In this document: positions 48,630 through 60,510 of the stretch, piece after piece
How the letters are laid out: each line of letters starts with the position of its first letter
How positions within the stretch are numbered: the stretch's first letter is position 1
NCBI GenBank assembly: GCA_037951165.1
Contig: JBBDHG010000009.1
Span: forward strand, 6,971,001 to 7,035,000
Source: Lophius americanus
Taxonomy: Eukaryota; Chordata; Actinopteri; Lophiiformes; Lophiidae
Length of the DNA stretch: 64,000 nt
Direction of reading: 5' to 3'
Translations under genes and position numbers: made by a program
The notes under the pieces: model-generated
What the model was told of the DNA's origin: nothing
Databases searched by the model: none
What the model saw: only the letters and a program-made list of their open reading frames with translations

Positions 48630-51600
48630 TCAGTAGGTTTTAAGACGCCATAGAGCATCCATGTCACTTGTATCCTTCGAGGACGTTTTGCATTGTCTGA
48701 GGGAAATTAAAAAGGATGGCAAGGATATGAAAGCATTGAAGCGTTATTACATTATTATATACAAAATGACATATCACATTCCAAAGATAAGTCACAAAGT
48801 TTAAATCACTCACATGCAACAACAACGTGAACATTTAAAGGGTCAATGATTTCAAAATATCAAAGGTGTTACTATGGAGTTAAATTCCTTCCAAACGTCC
48901 GCACACAAATGCAACACGATTCGCGAGCAAAGACCATTTAATTGGATGGCTAATCGAAATTTATGGTCTAACTCATGGTGCCTCCAGTCGTCTAGTAGTT
49001 CAGTCAGGTCCAGTGTGGTAAACGTTTGAACTGAGTCACAGCGACACCTGCTGTTGTAACTGGTGAACTACAAAAGACCTGTGTGCTCACAAAACTGAAG
49101 ACGCTTGCGTACAAGTAGCACGTCTCTCATGCGGTAAATTTGTGCCAAAGTCACGTGTTTGTGCCAAAGGTCACAAGTGCTTTTTCGTTTTTGTGCAGTC
49201 GTAGGATAGATTTTCTTATACCTGTAAATGCACCTTTGTACTTGTAAGACATGCTGCAGTTGTCTGTAGCACCTTTTGTGTTTGCAAAACAGAAAACATT
49301 TATTTGTCAATCGTGTTTTTCCTTTGCAAATCACATTGTGTTGCTCGCAAATCAAACTCTCTGTCTGTCCTTGCTTGCAAATCATGTTTCGTTTTTGTGC
49401 GGACCTTTGGCAGGAATTTCTTGTGATGCCCAAGGTACCGATAAAAGGGACACATTAAAAAACAGCATTGTCTCTTTCTAGAAATTATGAATCGGCCATT
49501 CAAGGTAGACAAACTCGTTGTGCTTGTTTGTATAGATTCTTTCTCTTGAATAAGAAGCAACCAGGCTTTCAACCTTACAAAGAAGTCCAGTTGCTTGTGA
49601 GTTATTAATGTGATGCTACTCATGGATGAGAGGCTATATACGCTAATTAAGCTCAGAAAAGTTACAGCTCAGTTAAGGAAACCCTGTCACAGGCATGAGC
49701 CTCTCTCCTAAGAGTAGATACATGTTTCCTTCCGTGCATTGTAGTTCAAAATAATTCACACATGAAAATCTTATTTTAATAGATGACAAAATCCACAACC
49801 CAAACTAAAACTCTAAGATGAATAGATGAATAACTAGCCCTGTAGGGAGGAAGAATATTTTTAAAATTTTGGGTGACCTTCCCCTCTTAACGACTGATTA
49901 AGAGGAACTCACAATTGTGTCTGGTCTGTGTCCCTCAGCACAGGCAGAAATACACTGCTGTGTGGTTCCGCTACAGGTTTGAGATCTCTCTGGTCCTGCT
50001 CTCCAATCGGTGTACTCCACATTGGTGCCAAAGCCCCTGAATAAATGACAACATGGTTTAGTTAAGAAGGTTGTAACACTAGATGACTGTGATAAAGAAA
50101 AATGAATCATATAATTTAAATTACGACACCTGGGGAGTATTTTTCCAGTTCTGTACTTTGCTGTCTGGACTTGGTTTTGTCTGGATGTGAGGTGTTGGAA
50201 TCCTCAGGCCCAGCATAACATTTTGAGACCCCTGAAGAATTCCTGTCACTAAAAATATTATGTCTGTTGAGCTTGTCGGCAGGGAAACGCTTTGTGTGAA
50301 CACTGTGTGGAACCATTGTGAGATGAATAGATGAGGGAGACCTGCGAAAAAGGCGTAACACATTCTGAATCTGAACATACATGTAGTTGTGCACCGTCTC
50401 TCGATAATAATGATTTGTCTTTGTGAGGTTTACCTGTGTGTCCCTGGAAAGGTATGTGTCGCTGAAAAAGTATAAATATATCAGATTTGAATTCAGTGAG
50501 AAATTATGATACTTGAACCTTGAAAAAGGAGTTATATTCCCTGAACAACAAACCTCTGTGTGCTTTATGGGAGATGGAGGAATGTCGTTGGCGGGGAAAC
50601 TCTTGTGGGTTGGAATGAATGACAAGAGTGCTCGGGTTCAGCAGCTGAGCGCAGCATCTTCCCTTAACCACATCCATCCGTGGACCATCTGTAAAACAAA
50701 GTTGAGTAGCTTGTACTACGTACTACGCAAGACCACAAGGTAAGTCATAAGCTACCAATATGCCACTACAGTGATGACAGTGGTAAATTGAGGACCAAAA
50801 TAAAGGTTACCTGTGTGAGGCAGCAAAGCTCTAGAACAGCTCAGATAGGAACATGCTTTTGCCCTGTGAAACAGACATTTTGCTACCATTTTGTCCTAGA
50901 ACACAGAAAATATCATCATATATGAAACTTGAAGTGCATATGTGAGTGAATATCAGAATCGTCGCTACCTTGAGCGGCTCGCAGGCCTGCCACAGAGTCA
51001 CCTGACTGACCTCCCCACTGTTAGTGGTGGAACGAGTCACCACGTCATTTACCTTCAAAAAGAGAGACATAGTAGGAACAGCTCACAAAATATTCTCTCT
51101 GAACATATTAACCCTACTACTTTATACCTGATCTTTTCTCTTGAGTTTTTGTACAGGATTCTCTTGGATGCCGTCTTTCAGTGTGGTATCCTGGGACAGG
51201 TTGGAGTCCTGCAAAGACAATTCACCAATGAGTTCTGTTTAAGACCAGTAATACATGAGCCAAAGGAAGATCTGTATCATTTAATGGGTCACTTAATCAC
51301 TTACGATATTATCAATGTTGTTTTGCAGGACTTTTGACTTTTTAGTTCTTTTGGCATGCAGCCTGTTCCTCTCTTTCAAACTCTTCAAGCATTTTCCTTT
51401 CTTTTTCCTCTCTGGACTTTGCTGTGGTGGAGCGCAGGACATAGGTATTAACAGGATAAGAGAGAATATTCTGAATTTATTTTTACAAAGGAACCGAATG
51501 TATCTAGATGTGATACCGTACTAATCTCAAACATTAAACACAAATTAAAGCTCTACAGGAGAGAGTAGAATTATACCACTGAACACATACCTCTGAGTGA

Positions 51601-54600
51601 GTTTGTGTCTGGTACAACAAATGAGCTGGCAGCCCATCAGAATCTGAACTATTTGACCCACTGGTGCTGTGAAAGAAAGAAGGAATATTCACATCAGTAG
51701 AAGCCGAGTGATATTTCATAATCATCAGGTTTGAAATAAAAATTATATTTAGAATTATAATTCTAAAATTCTAATGTATTTAAAATTAGAATTATCACGT
51801 CACCTGGATTCTAGGTCTGACACAGAGATGTTACGGTCAGTGCTCAAATCTTTACCCAGCTTCTCTTTGGCCTGCTTTCTCAACAATGCAGTCAGTTCTG
51901 TCAGACAGTAAGTTTTCTGTAAGGAAAGGCACATAAGAAACACACACAAACACCCCCCCCTCCCCCATTTTAGCAGCGATACAAAATTCAATTTTTAACA
52001 AATTAATTAATTTATAATATTATCCTTTTATTGTAGCGACATAGAATACCACGTTTCCATATAAACAGTAGTCACACACTCTGATTTATCCCTCACCTTT
52101 GCTGGATCAGGGTCATAGTAGTCCAACAGGGTGTCACAAAAGTAAAAGCCAAAGGACTTCAGGTCCCGTGTTGTAAAATGCGTTCCTTTCCTGTCACCTA
52201 AAGTTAATGCAGACAATAGCTCCTCATTAAAGAGCTATGGAAGTGCCCACACACAAACACACGCCTGGAAAGACTGAACTCACCCAAAGTGGACCCTCCA
52301 AAGGTGGTCTCAATAGTGTAGCTGTTTTTGATGCCAAGTTTCCACATGGCAATTCGCCCTGTTCCTTCTTTGCTCTTCTGTAACCCGAACTTACAACTCT
52401 TAAAAGAGAACTAAGGAAAATAGTGTTTGACAAGGGGTTTGGGAAAAAAGGACAATACGTCTTAAATGTTGTGAAAGAGAGCTGTTATGCGTAAGAAATA
52501 AGTGACTGTTCAATGATCGTGTCAGAGCACTTGGGGTGTTTATGCTATGTATTGATGTTTAAAAAAACCAAAGAAAGAAAGAAGTTAAATACAACTTATA
52601 ACTGAAGTGCTTTTAAGAATTACAGTCCTTTATTATTAGGACTATACGTTTAAAAGATATTTAAAAAACTTTACCTCGTTACTGGCATTCTTGCTCATCA
52701 TTAGTGGAAAGACTCTTTCATGGAGATTCAGTGAAGCTTTTCCACCTTGGCTACAACCATACATGAAGACATTGTGTTTACGGTTGTGGCCGTGAAAGTC
52801 ACAATAAAGAGCCACATCTGTCTCCGCCACCAGCCTGGGGAAAATGCAGCACAACATAATATAATGTGACATAAAGAGAGACATGAAAAAAAAAATGGAA
52901 AAGGTGTTGCTGATTTTGGACCAGGTGATAACATCTCAATATTCTTTCTTACATCTTTCCTGGTAACCATTATTTAATCTAATTATGCCAATAAGAAAGG
53001 ATAAACTTTCACAAAAAGTGAAAAACAGTAAATCGCAGCAAACACATCAATTATTGTTTATTAATATGTAATCCTTGTTTTAATGCGCTTATTCATGCAT
53101 GTGTCTGTTTACCTTTTCACCATGTTTCGGATGTGCCACACACAGGGAAAGGAATCCCTGAGCAACGTCTTGTAATTTCTGTTGAGGTCTCTGCCAGCAA
53201 GGGAGCATCGGTAATTTCCAACTATCACTCCATCTGGATTCAGCATTGGCACCACCTGCATTACATCACCAGCAAAGCACCCCCACGATTTTATTCATTC
53301 ACTATCTGATTTATTAATAACTACTCAGACGTATGACAAAATTTAAATATATTGATAGGCTGACCATAACAATAAGACAGATGTGTTGACAGATGAGAGA
53401 ATATGAACCTGAGGTCCATCACCTTAAAGACAAAATTGTCCCTGAGTATCTGAGCATCCTCTGAGTCCCCAAGCAGGTAGTCTAGGAACCCCTCCATCAT
53501 CCAGGAGGCATTCGTCTCCCCGGGGTGTACTCTGGCTGTCACCACTACAACCTTCTTGATCTTGTCCTCCACCCTGCTGACATCCGGGGATGTTATTGTC
53601 AACACATATATGGCATTCCCAGCCAGACTGTGGCACAGCACCCGAAGTTTACAGTATGGCACAACTGCTGGGTTGGAGGAGATGCGGCCGAGGTAATGCT
53701 GCAGGTGCGAATAGGTGTAAGGGTAGCAATGGGCCAGGTAGCAGGTGTCTGAGTCATAAGGGAACTCATGTGTCCAGGTGAGTGAGTACAGGGCAACTGT
53801 TTCAATGTTTTCATCCTTTCTGTCCTAAATAGAGACAAAAAGATTTTAAGAAAGTCCACATTCACCAGTTAAATGTTTAAACATTGTAAGTCATGCTTTC
53901 CTGTTGTTATGTCAACATGACGGACCAAAGATGTTGATATTTACTTACTTTAGGTCTCATGCTCCCACAGTAAGTTTCATATTTACTTTAGTATATAATG
54001 CCTTTTTCAGCACTCGCTATTTTTATTTGAATACATGTGACAAAAGCCTGTAGAGGAATCTGTTTTTATATTTTCCCATGCATGTCAGAACGTTTCCCTA
54101 CCTGACTGCAGTTGCGGTAGTATTTGATATTGGAGCCAGTGTGTTGCCATCCAATGCCTTTCTCCTTGGCAGCCCTCTCAGAGTAGCAGATCGGTCTCAT
54201 ACCACGAGCATAAAGGCTGCTGCACTTCATCAAGTTGACGATAGTGAAGCGGTAGGTCACTCCAGCCTTCATGTTCCTGACCCTGAAGTAAAACCACTGC
54301 GTGTGCTTTTTGGTGTACATGTCTGTGCGCAGGGTGAGCTCATAGTCATAGATTTCCCTGACCAAGAAAAAAAAAGTTAAATGCAAATCAACATTTTTTC
54401 TGGGAAATTAGTTATTTGGATCCAAATATTTTCAAGCATTGGAGTGGTATTTTCTTTTTAATAAAATACATTGAACTTTGTTATAAGACATTCCAGCTGA
54501 TATTGATCTCAATCTAACCAGTGACATGGTACAACAATGGTTGGCATAATTTTGCAGCAGGAGAACAAGATTGTTTCTTTAAATTAAGAGTAAATCTATC

Positions 54601-56106
54601 TGAAAAACTTCTAAACTCGTGAATTTTCTAAGATTTCACCAATTTACTTACTGGGTAACTAATGAGGCTAAAGTAGGGCCTATTTGGTCTTGTCTTTGAG
54701 TGTTTGTTAAAACCTTTGCTTCTGCATCCTGAACATGCTGGAGACATGAAAGTGATATTTGGCTTAAAATTGAAACCAATGATTTACAGTTGTCTAGACA
54801 AGTAAATGTGAAACGAGAAAATTCTCATAATGGTTGCAGAGACTCACACTTGCACCGCCTTCTGTAAGTTCCCGCTCTCAAAACGGGATTCAAACTCCAA
54901 AATAAAGCCAGTCTGAGCAATATCAAAGGTGGCACTCTTAATGGGAGCCATGCTTCCTCCAACACGGGAGCAGGTGAAATAGGGATGCTTAGTAGCTTTA
55001 AAGATTGAGAAGAGAGAAAGAGGCCATATCAAAGTCAGCTCAATGTAATTATTAATAAGCACTTCAATTCACAACCCCCGATCTTGAATCATTAAGGTTA
55101 GGCTTCTCCTAAAAGGAAAATGTACGCAGTAAAATTTTCTTGAATTCAAATAGATAGCATACATTCAGAAGGTACGCTGTAGCAAGAAACAAGACCAAAA
55201 ATGTCAAACGTTCTACCTTGATCAATGCAGTACACCACTTTGCCCCTCTCCTCACCATCCACCATGGGTGTCTTCTCATGACCAGTGAGCTGGTATAAAG
55301 GCTCTGGCTCTGGGGGGTCCCACTCTACAACACACACTCTCTTTGTGTCACTAAACACCAAAATTAACAAACACAAAGTAACATGACGGATTGACTAAAA
55401 ATTCTAAATTACCTATGTGATGGATAATGTCGCTGATGACCTCACACTCTATGGGCCAACGGGGGCGGGAAATAGATGGGAAGTTAACAAGGTCTGCCGG
55501 TGCCTTTAGAGACAAAATAGGCCGGCCAGCATCAAAGTGTAGTACAACCTGCCTGGTCCGCAGAGTCCGATTTAGGCTTTTAGATACTGAGAGGGGACAG
55601 GAATGACACCTTCAATGACCGTTTATGCTGCTGAATTTTCCATGACGCAATATAGACATACAATACTCATCATGTCTGGCCCTAAAATTAATATAATTAA
55701 CATGACCTTTAAAAAGGCATCACGCTGCTTTGATTATCTCAATCACAAATGAGCTTTTGTTAATATGTAATGAACTAGTATGAAGGAGAAGGCATCCAGT
55801 ATACAAATGCGTTGACCACATCTTAGTCTGAACAGAAAAACCTAAGTCTGTACATAATAGCAAGACAGATTATCCACTTCAAAAGGTCAAGACAGCTTTA
55901 TAAAGCTTACATGTGAAGTTAAATAGCAACATTAGGCTGAATACAGCGCACATGTACACCTTTTCTCAAAGCAGGCAATGTATGAACAGCTTACACTGGT
56001 TCCTCCTGGTAAATTCCTCCTGCTCGTCCTTTTTGTCTGAGTCATTGGTGTCTGATTTGCCCAACTTGTAAGTAGAAAGCCAGTCCCTGATGGATGACAA
56101 AGCCAT
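48630..56106 (-). CDS. agbl2: cytosolic carboxypeptidase 2 (AGBL2)
   Basis: Twenty-one coding exons on the minus strand: 56106-55995, 55586-55413, 55324-55217, 54995-54848, 54357-54102, 53824-53423, 53255-53113, 52834-52675, 52398-52284, 52197-52097, 51916-51804, 51666-51591, 51421-51305, 51208-51128, 51052-50969, 50895-50811, 50688-50554, 50461-50434, 50341-50130, 50036-49913 and 48696-48630. They total about 946 residues (human about 902). The M14 zinc peptidase core is intact: HPGE (H366, E369), LYCDFHGH (H462), NPDGVIVGNYRCSLAGRDLN and the catalytic glutamate in YTIETTFGG (E531). The preceding N-domain carries NLQKAVQ and YDYELTLRTDMY. AGBL enzymes trim glutamate residues from tubulin tails in cilia and centrioles. 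The C-terminal exons are Lys/Ser-rich and poorly conserved. If the last intron is retained, a stop at 49909-49911 gives 925 residues. Confidence 0.9.
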
Positions 56107-56930
56107 TGCCAATATATTTTCTGGCAGATTGGAAATAAATGAAAGTCATCATTATCGAATCAAGATCACAAAACTGAGTCAGAACGTACTGATTTGACCC
56201 AATTATCAACTCAGGATAATACATTTCACATGAATACTTTATGTAATAAAACTATTACCACAAAAGGTCATCATTTGTCGCTAAGGTTAAAAGTTAACTG
56301 AATACCATTTACTAGTAAGAAAGCACAACACTAGAGAACGAACAAACAAACCTTTGAATAATTTTTCTCCCACATTGACTAATATTATAAAGATGGCATG
56401 TGTTTATAACTATTTCTAATTTTTCTGCAATTTATCTTTGGTTTTAAGATATATCTACATTGTTAAATTAATTTTGCCCTGTAGTTATAAAGATGGTCCG
56501 AAATACACGCACAGTGGGAGATTGATTGATTGACTGATTGGATGAATGCAACTTAATTCAGCAGACAGCACATTGACAGAGGACCACTATGAAAGACACA
56601 TGTTTAAAATATCAGCAAACAAAGTGATACAAATTGTGCAAAAGAACTACCACGGAAAAAAAGGGATAGTAAACGTATGAGAGGGATTTTAAACCCGTAA
56701 ATACCTGAAAGATAGCAGCCTATGGGTTTATCTGATGACAAAATTTGATCGAACTTACTTACACGTGTGGAATCCGTGTTACGAGTGCGGAATTCTAGTA
56801 TCTCCAGTTGCCTTGTTGCTAGAAAAAAGAAGATGCCAAAGACAGTATTTCTTTTGACATTCCATGGTTAAAGATCATGTAACGCCTTAGTAACTGTGGG
56901 TCAAGTTGCTAGATTGCTACAGCAACGACG
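56107..56930 (-). promoter_or_regulatory. agbl2: agbl2 5' UTR, leader intron and promoter
   Basis: An acceptor precedes the ATG-bearing exon (exon edge 56120). A strong minus-strand donor GTAAGTAAG ends a leader exon at 56763. The region upstream has ATTGCTACAGCAAC (56913-56926), a palindromic X-box-like element, and GTTGCCTTGTTGCTAG near 56808. RFX control of a ciliary enzyme would fit, but the transcription start is inferred. Confidence 0.5.
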
Positions 56931-57234
56931 TAGAATGTCCATTTTAACTCGCCTTTATGTGAGAAATCTTAACAAGTCTTCAGCGTCATTGCTTTGATGA
57001 TTATTATTCAGAGTTAACGTTGCGTCTAAGATCCTCAAAGGACACTTTTAGCCGGGCATCATGAATGAGGGGCGCGTGCTACAGAAGCCATCTTCGAGGT
57101 AGCGTCAGGTGAGTAAAGCGCCACCGATAACGTGGTGGCTCAGTTGAGGAAAGAACGGTATTATGTTTCAAAAGTGACATGACCACACGCGAGACTGTAA
57201 TCCTCTGGGACAAATGACATTCGACAAAGAACTC

Positions 57235-58338
57235 CGCTCCGCCCACAGCACAGAAACAGCTCTGCTTAGAGTCACAAATGATCCCCCAAGGATCAGACCT
57301 TGGCCACTTCTATTCATAATGTACATTCTACCCCTTGGCCATGTCATCAGTCAATGTGGACTCTAATTCCATTGCTACGCTGATGACATGCAAAATCTAC
57401 ATATAACTGACACATGTTCCTCTGCAGCCTTCCATCCTCATCGTCATCCCCCCAGTCAGCTCTCCGCGCTTGTCTGGAGGAGATAAAGGTGTGGATGAAA
57501 AAAAATGTCTCCAGTTGAACAGCTCCAAAACCGAAGCAATTTAAATTGGAACCCCCACATCAGACCCAGTCTTCCTCCATAACCAGTATTACCTTCTCTC
57601 TTCTCTTCTCTTCATCAGGCACCAATCTCGGCGTAAGATTCAACCCTCAACTCACTTTTGAATCCCACATCAAATACATCTGCAAGATCTCCTTTCACCA
57701 TCTCAGAAATATTTCAAAACTCCGTTCTTCACTGTGATGGTGAAAAGATGGTCCACATGTTTGTCTCCTCCCGACTAGATTACTGTAACTCACTTCTCAT
57801 TGGGATCCCTGATAAACGTCTTCAAAGACGTATGTTCAAAACAGTGCTGCAAGGATCCTGATGAGGGTTCGTAAATACGAACACATCACCCCCGTTCTTC
57901 ATTGCCTTCCCATCTCCACCAGGATTGATTATAAGATCTCTCTCCTCACTCACCAGTGCATCCATGGTAACGCACCCCCCTACCTAAAAGAACTACTCTC
58001 CCCACTGACCTCAACACGATCCCTCCGTTCTACCCACCCATACCGCCTCCTCCTTCCCTGGACCAAGCTCAGCACCGTGCGTGATCGGGCCTTCGTCCCT
58101 GCCCTCGTCTGTGGAATGCCCTCCCTGACCATCTGAGGTCTCCACAGACGACTGAGACTTTTAAAAAAGTTAAAAATTTCCTTTTTAGGAGAAACCTATA
58201 ACTTTGAATTAACGTTGCTGCTTTTTGGTCATATTTTTATATAATTATTATTATATTTTATTGATATCTGCTTTTACTTTGTAGCACTTTGAGATTTGAT
58301 CAAAATGTAAAGTGTATTATAAATGAAATGTATTATTA
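57235..58338 (+). mobile_element. truncated L2-like LINE (copy E)
   Basis: Frames in order show GSDLGPLLFIMYILPLG and the YADD catalytic box of reverse transcriptase near 57372. Then come HIKYICKISFHHLRNISK, SSRLDYCNSLLIGIPDKRLQ and HCLPISTRIDYKISLLTHQC, ending ALVCGMPSLTI. Several frameshifts make it inactive. It ends in the shared 3' tail and a short ATT run. This is the longest copy of the 3' half in the window and lies in the agbl2-fnbp4 spacer. Confidence 0.85.
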
Positions 58339-60510
58339 GAGCTGTTGAAAAAAGTCAGAAATACAACAGATAGGATGTCAACTGCCGTTCAGCTCAACAA
58401 AATAATAGTACAGCGCGAGTGAGTGAACTGAAAGCAAAATCATGAATCAAGACCACAATAGATGACTATCCCACATTGACTATAAACAGCTGTAAGATGC
58501 TTGTTCACTGTATGAACCTGGACCTTTTCACCAGATATTGGTAGAAAAGTAAGATTTCTTTTTCATTTCACCTAAATTCTTTATTTGGAACAGATAAAAA
58601 AAAATCAAGTGTGAAACAAAATTCATGCACAAAAGTGTGAAAAACAATATTTTAAATAAATGAATCATAAGTGTCCAGAAAGTAGGAGGAGGTAGCAAAA
58701 GCTTTCACCGCTTATTCAACTGTTGATAGTTACCTATAAATATTTAGCTGTGTTAAACACCTAATTGTCATATATACACTATTTACAATTGTACAACTCA
58801 TCGAAAAAAAACTCACTTAGTTATATATACACAACCCATGACCGTATTTATCACCTATCTTCATACAGTAAATATATCCTACACTCAAAATCTCTTATTT
58901 TCATTTAATTATTTTTTAGAAGTGTTTTGTATAACTTTTTAAAATTGTGCTGTTTGTGTTGTGCTTTAGCTACTGCTCCAAACCATTCCAAAATCTGATT
59001 TAGGCTTTACGCAATTTACAGCAACTCGAAGTTGCTATTGACCTCGACAATGGCGGCCAGAAAGTGTGCATCATGGGAAATGGGACGTCAGCTAAAACTC
59101 GAAACGTTTTTTAAATCGCCGCAGTCAACCTGTGCAACGGCTTCGATGTAACAGTATTTTCATCCTTTGAAATCCTCTTTCCTCGCTTATATTTCAATTG
59201 CGCTAGTTTATATGCTTTCTAAAGAGTCTTGAACGTGATCTTTGGAAACAAACCTTAGGCAGATAATAGAAACAAAGGAAGCACAGCGTTACCAAGCAAC
59301 TGACTGCATCATTAACACCGCGGTTGCCATCGAGATTTCGCAATAGCTGTTGAGCAGTTTGAGACGAAACTAACTTTTTGACATTACTTTGGATGTTCAC
59401 AATTATTGTCTTACAATTTCACGCTTTGCGTCTGTGCTTACGATAGTATACACAAGTCTTAATAAAGACAAATTTACCCACTGGCATTTCGCATTCAGCG
59501 CATCTCAAACTTTCACAACAAAACTCCGACACATCGATACATTCTACATAACTGAACGACAGAACACGCTCCACCAATCCACCATAACATTATAACCACC
59601 GACAGCTGAAGTCTGAATAGTAAACAACAATGATCATCTCATTACAATAACACCTGGATGGGATACATCAGGCAGCAAGTGAACCCTTAGTCTTTGAGGT
59701 TGATGCGAAGAAACAATGGGTAAGAGTAAGGATCTGAGCAACTTTGACCAGTGCCAAATTGTCATAGCTAACAAATTAATTTTAAAAAAATACAGTTTAT
59801 GGTAGAAAGATGTCAGTACACAGTGAAATGCAAAGATGTCCTGATGGCAAAAAGGGGACCTAAACAGGATTACGCAGCTGGAATTTGATGTTCAGGCTAA
59901 TGGATGTGCGTTCATGTCTGAAAATTGAGTTCATGCTTGAGTCCAATTGAATGTTCGTATTAAATTTGAAGAAATCCCCTCAAGATAATCCTACCATAAA
60001 ATGACATATATGGTAAAAACAACAATGGGGTTCTTTGGCATTGAGGCCAGAAATAAATCAGCATAATAAAACAAGCAAGAGATGGTTTTGAAAAAACCCC
60101 AAAAGTTTAATAACTTTTTACAAAATGTACATGGTCAGTTAGTCCAAAAAAACATGGCTTATCCCATTTTGTATTTTATGTACACTGGTGTAAAAATGCT
60201 CAATAAAATATACAATCCATTCTAACAAGCTGTGATGGTCATCTATCTTTGCAAAATGGTGGTAATTTCTTTCTGATTAACTCCAGACATTTGGCACATT
60301 TACAACAACAAAAAAATCCATTCAAACCCCTCTGGTAATTGGTCTTCCATTTAAGGGCCACAAAATGTTTCCATCAAGAAAAAATAAATGGTAATGAAAG
60401 TCCGTAGAACCTTTTCGAAGAATTTAAACGAGGAAAGGATGACCTTAAGGTAATGGTTAGAGTGAATTTAAAAAAACATTGACTTCTCGGCATATTACCC
60501 TGGCCGAATG
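58339..60510. other. spacer between agbl2 and fnbp4 3' end
   Basis: Apart from the promoter-like block at 59.0-59.3 kb, this is AT-rich DNA without recognisable coding exons. The fnbp4 3' UTR must occupy part of it. ATTAAA on the minus strand at 60106-60111 is a possible signal. Confidence 0.45.
59020..59335. promoter_or_regulatory. promoter-like block of unknown target
   Basis: A compact cluster holds AGCAACTCGAAGTTGCT (palindrome, 59021-59037), TCATGGGAAATGGGACGTCA (59071-59090, twin of the tmem17 module), GTTACCAAGCAAC (59288-59300, full RFX consensus) and CGCGGTTGCCATCG near 59317. The surroundings are AT-rich. No gene starts here in my reading, so it may be a distal agbl2 promoter separated by the L2 insertion, an enhancer, or the start of an unseen non-coding RNA. 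Confidence 0.35.

Noticed and set aside
50121..50378. Alternative frame through agbl2 exon 50341-50130
   Set aside because: It would need the 28-nt micro-exon to be skipped and then hits a stop; the other frame continues through two further exons.
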